Shown one piece after another: positions 10,252 to 18,696 of a stretch of DNA of 34,675 bases (its first letter is position 1; every line of letters begins with the position of its first letter). The translations under genes were made by a program, and so were the position numbers. The DNA comes from a bacterium (lineage in GTDB: Bacteria; Bdellovibrionota; FAC87; UBA2466): assembly GCA_009927045.1 (NCBI GenBank), contig RFNT01000222.1:1-34675 (forward strand), in the 5' to 3' direction. The notes under the pieces are model-generated. The model was not told where the DNA came from, ran no database searches, and saw only the letters and a program-made list of their open reading frames with translations.

Positions 10252-10905
10252 ATGCACTTCATGAAACAAAAACACGACGCATTGATTTTTGATCTCGATG
10301 GGACTTTATGGGATTCCACTCAGGCTTGTGCTGAAGGCTGGACCCAAGGCGTTCGCAAGCTCAAGCCCGATTCCAAAGCATTCAGTCCCGAAGAGCTGGC
10401 ATCTATCATGGGACTCACTTTTGACGAGGCCGTGGAAAAACTCATGCCTGGTTCCAAGAAAGAAGAGCGCGAGCAGCTGGGACAACTCTGCTACGAAAAA
10501 GAAATGGAACAAATTGAAAAGATGGGAGCTGCCTTTTACGAAGGGGTGGGGGAGGGAATTCAAACCCTTGCCGAACACTATCCCCTATTTATTGTGAGTA
10601 ATTGTCTGGAAGACTACTTGGTGCTCTTCTTTCAAATGTCCGGCCTAAAAAAATGTTTCAAAGATGCTGAATGCTTTGGGCGCACAGGACAACCCAAAGG
10701 GAACAATATCCAAGCTCTGATGGAACGCAACCAACTCGTGCATTCAGCTTATATTGGCGATACCAGCGGGGATCAACGCGCAGCGATTTTTGCAAAAGCC
10801 ACTTACTACCACGTGAACTATGGGTTCGGCACTCCATCGGAGCCATGCCATCGGTTTGCTTCATTTCCGGAGCTGGTTCGCTATTTTGTAGATTCCGCGA
10901 AGTGA
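10252..10905 (+). CDS. HAD-family phosphatase (phosphoglycolate phosphatase-like)
   Basis: Haloacid-dehalogenase fold hydrolase acting on a small phosphorylated metabolite. Motif I is FDLDGTLWDS (nucleophile Asp14, acid Asp16), motif II is IVSN, the motif III lysine is in GQPKGN, and motif IV is GDTSGD. The all-helical cap inserted after motif I fits the Gph/PGMB subgroup. The substrate cannot be read from sequence. Start could be ATG 10252 or ATG 10261; AGGG at about 10244 is better spaced for the second. It is followed 15 bases later by a glycosyltransferase on the same strand, probably co-transcribed. Confidence 0.85.
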   Translation: MHFMKQKHDALIFDLDGTLWDSTQACAEGWTQGVRKLKPDSKAFSPEELASIMGLTFDEAVEKLMPGSKKEEREQLGQLCYEKEMEQIEKMGAAFYEGVGEGIQTLAEHYPLFIVSNCLEDYLVLFFQMSGLKKCFKDAECFGRTGQPKGNNIQALMERNQLVHSAYIGDTSGDQRAAIFAKATYYHVNYGFGTPSEPCHRFASFPELVRYFVDSAK

Positions 10906-10920
10906 GCTAAAATAAGCGCC

Positions 10921-11850
10921 ATGGCCCAACTCACTGTCGGCATTACTTATTTCAATGAAGGGCCCCTGCTCACTCAGTGTTTAGAAAGTTTTTGGAGGGG
11001 TTCCAGGCGTCCGGAACAGATCGTGCTTTATGACGATGCTTCGCAGGATCGTCCGGAAAGCTATATCCCCAAAGAAATTCCAGTAAAAATTTTGCGTGGA
11101 GAAAAAAATCGAGGCCCTGCTTATGGTCGAAATCGGATTCTTGAAGCTGTTGAGACGGATTGGGTGCACTTCCATGATGCGGATGACACCGTGGATGTGT
11201 CCTGGGCTGAAAAAGTCATGGCAGCAACGACAGCTTCAGACGTTGTTCTGACCGAATTGGTTTCCTATCAGAATGGCCGTATCTTGAGTGGCGCGGTTCT
11301 GGGGCTTTCTGAATGGAAAACATCCGATGGGTTGGCCTTTGCCATCCGGCACTTCATTTTGCCCGCAGCTGGAACGTTTCGAACAGAGCTTGCCCGAAAA
11401 ATTGGGGGTTATCGGGAAAGTTTGTGGCAATCAGAAGATTGGGATTTTTATATTCGACTCCTTCTGACGGGACCGCGCGTTTGTATTTTGGAAGAGAGTT
11501 TAGTCAGTATTCAGGTGCGGTCTGAGAGTCGGAGTCAGAAACAAGTAGAAACCCTCAGCTGTGTGCTTCAAGCGATTTTGCTTTTGGAACGTGAAGTCCC
11601 CCGGGAGTACCGTCAAGCGCTTGCTGAAAAAGCAGCTTGGGCCGGCTCTCGACTGTTTCAATTGCAGGAAAAACAAATGGCTCGAGAAGCCTTTTCACTG
11701 GCTGAAACACTGGGTCCCGCGACTCATTCCCAGAAAAACAAACCGTACCGATGGATTGCGCACCATTGGGGCCAAGAAGCAGCGGAATGGATGGCTTGGA
11801 CGTATCGCCAAGTACTTCCGCAAACGCTTCGAAGAAAACTCAATGGATGA
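10921..11850 (+). CDS. Family 2 glycosyltransferase
   Basis: GT-A fold transferase that likely moves a sugar from a nucleotide-sugar to a polysaccharide, lipid or protein acceptor on the cytoplasmic face of the membrane. The N-terminus has the GT2 pattern VGITYFNEGPLL, YDDAS at 37-41 and GPAYGRN. The metal-binding DxD equivalent is HDADD (85-89), and the catalytic-region acid is SEDWDFYIRL (171-180). The roughly 100 residues after this are helical and do not resemble a known domain to me. No transmembrane segment is seen. Its last 11 bp overlap the end of the convergent YiiX-like gene. There is no polysaccharide gene cluster around it, so the acceptor is unknown. Confidence 0.87.
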   Translation: MAQLTVGITYFNEGPLLTQCLESFWRGSRRPEQIVLYDDASQDRPESYIPKEIPVKILRGEKNRGPAYGRNRILEAVETDWVHFHDADDTVDVSWAEKVMAATTASDVVLTELVSYQNGRILSGAVLGLSEWKTSDGLAFAIRHFILPAAGTFRTELARKIGGYRESLWQSEDWDFYIRLLLTGPRVCILEESLVSIQVRSESRSQKQVETLSCVLQAILLLEREVPREYRQALAEKAAWAGSRLFQLQEKQMAREAFSLAETLGPATHSQKNKPYRWIAHHWGQEAAEWMAWTYRQVLPQTLRRKLNG

Positions 11851-13066
11851 GGTGTCGAGTGGAGGGTCCGGTTCCTGGATCTTCACAAGCGTTTTTCAAA
11901 AAAGTGCCCGCGTAACTGTAATCGCTGCTCACATCTTTCACCGCATCGAGGAAGTCTAAAGGCGTGATGACTCCTTTATTTCCTGTAACTCCACTCCAGG
12001 CCAGTAAGCCATTGCGAATGAAGGCAGGAAAACTCCACACCCATTCTACGTTTGCTTTCAGTTCGGCGACTTTCTTTGGAAGTAGCTTGTTATTGCCCTT
12101 TTCTTTGCGCTCGCGGAGCACAGCATCTTGCTCGTCGTCATCCACTCCGAGGTTGCTCCACACTTCTCGATTTTCAAAAAAAGCATCAACGCCTCGTTGA
12201 AACACTTGGGCATCGGTTTCACCGGACTTTTTGAAAAAAGGCAGTACTTCTTTTTCTAGTCGATCCAGATAAAACTGACCTGACTTTACTTTGGGAAGCT
12301 CAGCGCCCGCGACACTGTAAATGGTCGCTACGAGTTCGGAGCAGTACTGAGAAGGCACAGAATCACAAGTCTCTCCACCTAAAATCCACCGTGTGAATTT
12401 CTCTTTTTCTTTCGGGTCTAAAATTTGAGTGTTTCGGGCCGAATCGTAATAGGGGACATTCTTTTCGAAAAATTCGATCCCTTTTTTAATTTTAGCGATG
12501 ATTTCCCGGCGTTTGATTTGCCAGTCTTTAATCTTTTGATACTTCAACGGGCTGCTTTTCCATTCTGCTAAGATTTTTGCACTCGTGATCTCAGCAGGGA
12601 ATTCTCGTAAGCGAACAATATGATAAGAAGCATGGTTCAATTTTCCCTGAGGCCAGTAATTGCGAGGTGTTCCTAACGCATAAAGGCTCCCATCTTCTCG
12701 TTTGGCCACAATAGCTGCATGTGGACTTTTCATGAGCAGATCATAGACATGCTTAGGATCTTTCGAAATGGGATCTACTTGCAAGAGAATATCCCCTTCT
12801 TGCAGGTGTTTCTCAGGTTCACATTCCAAAATGATAAAGTTGTTATCAGCTTCCGGCCGAGCGGAATGCTTGGGGAGAGGGAATCCTGCATGGGCATACG
12901 AAGGATCTGTGACCGTGAGGGTCCGGGCTCGATGCTGGCTCCCTTGGGTGGCTACTCGGCAACCATGCCACCAACACTCGGACGCCTCTTCCGCTTGAGC
13001 TATTGGAATAAATATAAAGCCTAATAAGAATACTGTTCTGAACGACCACAAACGCACCACAGGCAC
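11840..13066 (-). CDS. Exported YiiX-like (permuted NlpC/P60) cysteine hydrolase
   Basis: Probably a periplasmic papain-fold hydrolase of amide or thioester bonds; the true substrate is unknown. I chose GTG at 13066 because GGAG lies 9 bases upstream and because it gives a clean signal peptide ending AQA (residues 1-25). The permuted order of the family is visible: GDILLQVDP at 91-99, catalytic His116 in SPHAAIV, then Cys242 in QYCSELVATIY. The N-terminal mature region (about 26-85) has Cys31 and Cys36 and looks like a separate module. About 140 residues after the catalytic Cys are charged and unassigned. It ends inside the convergent glycosyltransferase gene (11 bp overlap). Confidence 0.72.
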   Translation of the reverse strand: MPVVRLWSFRTVFLLGFIFIPIAQAEEASECWWHGCRVATQGSQHRARTLTVTDPSYAHAGFPLPKHSARPEADNNFIILECEPEKHLQEGDILLQVDPISKDPKHVYDLLMKSPHAAIVAKREDGSLYALGTPRNYWPQGKLNHASYHIVRLREFPAEITSAKILAEWKSSPLKYQKIKDWQIKRREIIAKIKKGIEFFEKNVPYYDSARNTQILDPKEKEKFTRWILGGETCDSVPSQYCSELVATIYSVAGAELPKVKSGQFYLDRLEKEVLPFFKKSGETDAQVFQRGVDAFFENREVWSNLGVDDDEQDAVLRERKEKGNNKLLPKKVAELKANVEWVWSFPAFIRNGLLAWSGVTGNKGVITPLDFLDAVKDVSSDYSYAGTFLKNACEDPGTGPSTRHLIH

Positions 13067-13110
13067 CCCCGCTCTCTCCGGGCAGGCCAAAATGCAAGGG
13101 GTGTACCCAA

Positions 13111-13137
13111 TGAGTCTACGCCCACCGTGAGTCTACG
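13111..13137. repeat. Direct repeat TGAGTCTACG x2 in a divergent intergenic region
   Basis: TGAGTCTACG occurs at 13111-13120 and 13128-13137, a 17 bp period. CCCACC at 13121-13126 can also pair with GGTGGG at about 13140-13145. It lies between the YiiX-like gene (minus) and adhC (plus), upstream of the adhC promoter candidate. It could be an operator; this is speculative. Confidence 0.35.
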
Positions 13138-13167
13138 GGGGTGGGGGAAACGGGGTAGGGCTGTAAT

Positions 13168-13196
13168 TTGTCAGTCAGGTGTTTTTAAGTTATGAA
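13168..13196 (+). promoter_or_regulatory. Candidate sigma-70 promoter of adhC-fghA
   Basis: TTGTCA (13168-13173) and TATGAA (13191-13196) are separated by 17 bp, matching the consensus at 5/6 and 4/6. Transcription would start near 13203, leaving a leader of about 25 bases with AAGGA ahead of the ATG at 13228. Confidence 0.5.
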
Positions 13197-13209
13197 GGGA
13201 CGTCACTGA

Positions 13210-15176
<1,967 letters not shown>

Positions 15177-15845
15177 TCAGCGAGCGAGTACGCCCACGGG
15201 TCGAGCCCAATGGATTATCCCGTAGTTCTCTTGCACTTCGAAAAGTCGGTTGTAATCAGCTTTATTCATCCATAAATCATTCATGGGATCGGCTACTTTA
15301 TTCACTTGAGGGAGGACTAACCAGACATGTTCCCCGCGGCCGGCATCGCCGCTGACTGAGCCAGTCGCGAGCTGAGAAGTGATTCCCAACCGGGCGAGCA
15401 GGGCTTTTAGAATTAAAGCTTTGTGACGGCACATATTCTCTGGAGGCGGGTTTTCCCCGAAATATTGAGAGGCCATGACAGGATTTAAATAGGGCCAAGG
15501 TTTGACCGCATCGCCTGAAAGTTTTGCCAAACGATGATTGAGGATGGGAAGAATCTGATCCAAGTTCTTTTCAGGGCTCAATAAAATCCGTTGTTCCTCA
15601 GCGCTGAAATGGCTGAGAATATTTTCAAAGTCGAAGTAAATAGAAAGGCCAATCAGGGGAGTTCCTTGGCTCAAGCCCACTGTTTCGGAGCCAGCCCACG
15701 CGCCAACCAACGTAAGTCCGATCAAAGCAGTATTTTTGACTGCGGCCTGAGCAATACTCTGGAAAAGAGAAGCGCATCCGGCTTCTGCCGGGGCTGAAAA
15801 CAAATAAACCCCTACGAGTATTGAAAAAAAAGAAGCTCTTCGCAC
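15177..15845 (-). CDS. Exported transglutaminase-like cysteine peptidase/hydrolase
   Basis: I read a transglutaminase-type Cys-His-Asp triad: Cys139 in MCRHKALILKALL, His173 in GEHVWLVL and Asp186 in ADPMND. This spacing and the helix after the Cys fit the bacterial transglutaminase-like/EDR1-type families, which are mostly peptidases or amide hydrolases. I chose GTG 15845 because it gives a clean signal peptide (residues 1-22, ending AEA) and has GGGA at good distance; GTG 15869 is the alternative but its GGGGAG is only two bases away. A hydrophobic stretch at 38-50 might hold it in the membrane. It follows the 377-residue unknown gene by about 60 bases and may be the third gene of the dCMP deaminase operon. 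Confidence 0.65.
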   Translation of the reverse strand: MRRASFFSILVGVYLFSAPAEAGCASLFQSIAQAAVKNTALIGLTLVGAWAGSETVGLSQGTPLIGLSIYFDFENILSHFSAEEQRILLSPEKNLDQILPILNHRLAKLSGDAVKPWPYLNPVMASQYFGENPPPENMCRHKALILKALLARLGITSQLATGSVSGDAGRGEHVWLVLPQVNKVADPMNDLWMNKADYNRLFEVQENYGIIHWARPVGVLAR

Positions 15846-15903
15846 TGCCAACGTCCCACTTTCATCCACTTCTCCCCAGAAGTAGACAAGCGGTATTCAG
15901 CAA

Positions 15904-17037
15904 TTAGGAGGCCAGAAAATAATCACACTTTCTTGCCCATTGGGCTTCAAAACGTGCTTGAGAAACATCACACAACTGCCGAAGGGCGCCGCTTGTCCAC
16001 AGCTTAGCCACTCGAGAGGGCAGTGCTTTTAAGAGGTTGCGAATCCCTCCCGGGGCATGGGTTTCCAGACCTGCTAAGGCTCTGGAATAGCCGACAGGAC
16101 CTTTCAAACGGAGCCACCCCTGAATGAGGGCTTCTGCGATACTGCTCAAATCCTCAGGGGTGAGATCGGGATGCAAGGCCAACTGTTTTCCCCAGTCATC
16201 AAAGAAAGGCCCCAAGGGCAGTAAAAACTCCCGATTCTTCCTGAGCGCTCGCGGCTCTCGAAGAGCAAAGTGGCGTGAGTTTTCCACCGCCATCAAATCC
16301 CGATTGATTTTTCCTGCAAGTTCCAACGTGGGAGTGTTTAACCGTTCCGAGAGCAAGTTTGGCAAACCCCAAATTTCCATCACTCGGACTAAATCCCCTA
16401 AATTGTGGGCAACTAAAACTGAAGCACGTAGCAAGCCGAGTTTGTCTTTCGCATCTAACAATTCTTGAATCACGCGTTCTTCATGACTGATTTCCTGATG
16501 GATGAGCGCCAAGAGTTCTTGTGCGTGCCGGGGGAATTTGAAGCGACTGGCACCGTAAGCGGCTGCTGCAATACTGAACCACTCGCCCTTGTGTCCTTCT
16601 AAAAGATGTCCTGAAGGACTGTGAACCCAACGAGTCGAGAGCGGCGTTGTATCCCAATGATAGGCTTTTAAGACCACCGGGATCATCTGGAGCAGTGCCT
16701 CTGCATCCGGTGCGGAATCCCACAATTTAAAACGAATGTGATTGTCTACATCCGTGGGTACGAAAGTAGCCACAGTGGTGAAATGAGCTGCGACACAAAG
16801 TTCAAAATACTGACTCCAGCTGAAATGCTCCCAGCTTGCACCCTCGAAGAGCGGTTCTAGAACTTCTAGATACTGATAGTGGGGACCCTTTAGGTTGAGC
16901 GAAGCGAGGTAAGGGACCGTGTTGAGGACTTGTTTGAGCAAAAGCTGAGGCTCGATTCCGCGCGGACGGGGAACTTCAGGAATGATGACTTCAAGCGGGA
17001 GATTCGAATGAGCGGGATTCAGCGTTTGTAAGTCCAC
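15904..17037 (-). CDS. Conserved-looking protein of unknown function, 377 residues
   Basis: I do not recognise the family. It has no signal peptide and no transmembrane segment, so it is likely cytoplasmic. The protein is rich in Leu, Trp and His and mostly helical. Notable segments are a Trp-rich region around residue 70 (ASWEHFSWSQYFEL), a GEWFSIAAAAYGASR segment near 155, and HQEISHEERVIQELL, where H-x-x-x-S-H-E-E could bind metal. It begins with GTG four bases after the last base of the dCMP deaminase gene, so it is almost certainly co-translated with it. A link with nucleotide metabolism is suggested by position only. Confidence 0.75.
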   Translation of the reverse strand: MDLQTLNPAHSNLPLEVIIPEVPRPRGIEPQLLLKQVLNTVPYLASLNLKGPHYQYLEVLEPLFEGASWEHFSWSQYFELCVAAHFTTVATFVPTDVDNHIRFKLWDSAPDAEALLQMIPVVLKAYHWDTTPLSTRWVHSPSGHLLEGHKGEWFSIAAAAYGASRFKFPRHAQELLALIHQEISHEERVIQELLDAKDKLGLLRASVLVAHNLGDLVRVMEIWGLPNLLSERLNTPTLELAGKINRDLMAVENSRHFALREPRALRKNREFLLPLGPFFDDWGKQLALHPDLTPEDLSSIAEALIQGWLRLKGPVGYSRALAGLETHAPGGIRNLLKALPSRVAKLWTSGALRQLCDVSQARFEAQWARKCDYFLAS

Positions 17038-17040
17038 TCG

Positions 17041-17598
17041 TCAGAGATCCTTCAAAAGCCCAAGTAAATAAGTGTGAACGCGATCGATCAATTGCGGATC
17101 CAAAGTGAGGGCACGATAGCGGACACCGGAGAGATCAAAAATCTTTTTAGAAATTTTATTTTCGGGGGTGTTTCGATATTTGTCGGAAAGGTAGATAATT
17201 TCAGTAACCCGTTGATTCGCAATCAGCTTTGCGCACTCGTTGCAGGGGAATAACGTGATGTAACCCCGAGAGCCTTTTAAACTGCCGCGTGCATGCGAGA
17301 TCGCATTGGCTTCACTGTGAATGACATAGCCATACTTTTGGTACTCCAAAGGGACTGAGCGATCGTTGCCCCAGGGAATTTGACTTTCATCCACGCCAGC
17401 AACTGCCCCGTTATAGCCCATGGTGATTTGATGATTGTTTTCGTCTACAAAAACACAACCCACTTTGGTATTGGGATCTTTGCTTTTATAGCTTGCCAGC
17501 ATCGCTTGAAGCATGAAGTATTCATCCCAGTGGAGCTGTGAAGCTACAGGGACAAAATTCACCAAATGGTGGGGGGCAATCTGAGATAAGTCTTCCAT
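17041..17598 (-). CDS. comEB: Deoxycytidylate (dCMP) deaminase-type enzyme
   Basis: Zinc-dependent deaminase of the cytidine deaminase superfamily, likely converting dCMP to dUMP for dTTP synthesis. Zinc ligands and catalytic acid are HSE (His94, Glu96) and PCNEC (Cys119, Cys122). The YFMLQAMLASYKSKDPNTKVG opening and the long insert between VGCVFVD and HSEAN are typical of dCMP deaminases rather than cytidine deaminases. Length of 185 is slightly long because of an N-terminal extension of about 20 residues. No good ribosome site is seen before the ATG. The start codon lies 41 bp from that of the divergent Smr gene. Confidence 0.88.
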   Translation of the reverse strand: MEDLSQIAPHHLVNFVPVASQLHWDEYFMLQAMLASYKSKDPNTKVGCVFVDENNHQITMGYNGAVAGVDESQIPWGNDRSVPLEYQKYGYVIHSEANAISHARGSLKGSRGYITLFPCNECAKLIANQRVTEIIYLSDKYRNTPENKISKKIFDLSGVRYRALTLDPQLIDRVHTYLLGLLKDL

Positions 17599-17639
17599 GG
17601 TTTGTGGGTAGTTCTTGCAAATTTCAGAAGGTACGTCAA

Positions 17640-18104
17640 ATGGGTGAGCAAACCTTTAAACCGGGTGATTGGGTCAAAGTAAAAAAGTTAGGACGAGAAG
17701 GCCAAGTGCTCGAAATCACTGCTAAGGGGTCTTATCGAGTGGCTTTAGGGGGGCTCACGATGGAAGTGAAGCCCCTGGAAGTGGTAGCTGCAGCTCCCGA
17801 GCGGTGGAAAAAAGAAAGCGAGCGCCTCAAAGCCAAAAAGTTGCCAGTGGAAGGCAAAATCACTCAAGAAAAAATGCCCGAGATTTTAGATTTGCATGGG
17901 CTGCGAGTGGAAGAAGCATTGCCTCGAGTCGCACACTTTTTAGATCAAGCGATTCTTCAAGACAAAGATGAAGCGAGAATCCTCCACGGACTGGGAACGG
18001 GAAGGTTGCTCGAAGCGGTCCATCAGTTTTTGAAAAAAACACCTACAGTGAAGCATTTCGAACTGGATCCCAACAATCCAGGAGTTACTCGAGTTTATTT
18101 TTAA
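17640..18104 (+). CDS. Smr-domain protein with KOW-like N-terminal segment (MutS2 C-terminus-like)
   Basis: Residues 80-154 form a Smr domain: ILDLHGLRVEEAL at 82-94, HGLGTG at 116-121, and terminal DPNNPGVTRVYF. Smr domains act as endonucleases or nucleic-acid binding modules, for instance on ribosome-bound mRNA or branched DNA. Residues 6-50 (GDWVKVKKLGREGQVLEI...VKPLEVV) resemble the KOW-like segment before the Smr domain in MutS2, so this looks like a stand-alone MutS2 C-terminus without the ATPase. I chose ATG 17640 because AGAAGG lies 8 bases upstream. It is convergent with the DUF493 gene, sharing the TTAA at 18101-18104. Confidence 0.85.
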   Translation: MGEQTFKPGDWVKVKKLGREGQVLEITAKGSYRVALGGLTMEVKPLEVVAAAPERWKKESERLKAKKLPVEGKITQEKMPEILDLHGLRVEEALPRVAHFLDQAILQDKDEARILHGLGTGRLLEAVHQFLKKTPTVKHFELDPNNPGVTRVYF

Positions 18105-18439
18105 AGCACTAGGATAGCGCCTTGAATTTTTACGAGCTCTTCGTAAATGCGAACCACTTTGTCTGGAGATTCGGCACGGACTTCCAAAGTAACAGCGCTG
18201 TGTTTGCCGCTATCAGTTTCGCGCACAGTGTATTTGGGCTGACATTCTGGACCCACAGCGCGAAGGGCCGCTTCCACAACGCGCTCAGGAAAACTGTTTT
18301 GATGTTCCCCAATCACTTTAAAGGTATAGCTCCCGGGAAACGTATGCGTGGCTCGAAGTAATTCTAAGGACGGAAATTTATGAGGTGTGGTCATGCGTGG
18401 TCTTGGACTTAATTCCTGAATGTGAAAAACGTCAAACAT
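18101..18439 (-). CDS. DUF493 (YbeD-like) family protein
   Basis: Small ACT-like fold protein of unknown function. The recognisable core is TFPGSYTFKVIGEH, then SGKHSAVTLEVRAESPDKVVRIYEELVKI, ending GAILVL, close to the YbeD/DUF493 pattern. The start is unclear: ATG 18439 has AGGA almost touching it, while ATG 18394 gives a 97-residue protein nearer the family size but without a ribosome site. The stop is shared with the convergent Smr gene (TTAA). Confidence 0.82.
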   Translation of the reverse strand: MFDVFHIQELSPRPRMTTPHKFPSLELLRATHTFPGSYTFKVIGEHQNSFPERVVEAALRAVGPECQPKYTVRETDSGKHSAVTLEVRAESPDKVVRIYEELVKIQGAILVL

Positions 18440-18598
18440 TCCTACAAGTGCCGCATGTTACGACAGGGGGCGAAAGTGTCCAAGAAAACGACAAAAAACA
18501 CATTAAAAATCAATAAGTTAAGTGTATTCCCGGGGTCTACGTCAAAAACTTCGGCAGCTGTATAAAAATAACTGCTTGAAATCACAGGCAAAAAAAAT

Positions 18599-18613
18599 TG
18601 GCACCAGCGCTGC
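18599..18613 (+). promoter_or_regulatory. Candidate sigma-54 (RpoN) -24/-12 promoter
   Basis: TGGCAC at 18599-18604 and CTGC at 18610-18613 put GG and GC exactly 10 bp apart, matching TGGCAC-N5-TTGC with one mismatch. Transcription would start near 18624, about 70 bases before the lipoprotein gene at 18697. No conventional -35/-10 pair is clear in this 257-base gap. The remaining upstream sequence (18440-18598) is AT-rich and could hold enhancer sites, but I see no obvious palindrome. Confidence 0.55.
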
Positions 18614-18651
18614 ATCAAGAGTTACCTGTCAGATTCCGATAACAACACTGG

Positions 18652-18685
18652 TGGGGTGATCTCTTTCACTTTTAAAAACACCCCA
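18652..18685 (+). promoter_or_regulatory. Stem-loop in the leader, ending at the ribosome binding site
   Basis: TGGGGTG (18652-18658) is the perfect reverse complement of CACCCCA (18679-18685), with a 20-base AT-rich loop. The 3' arm ends on the first base of the AGGGGG ribosome site (18685-18690), six bases before the ATG at 18697. This could affect translation of the lipoprotein. The stem is short, so the call is tentative. Confidence 0.4.
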
Positions 18686-18696
18686 GGGGGACGTGT

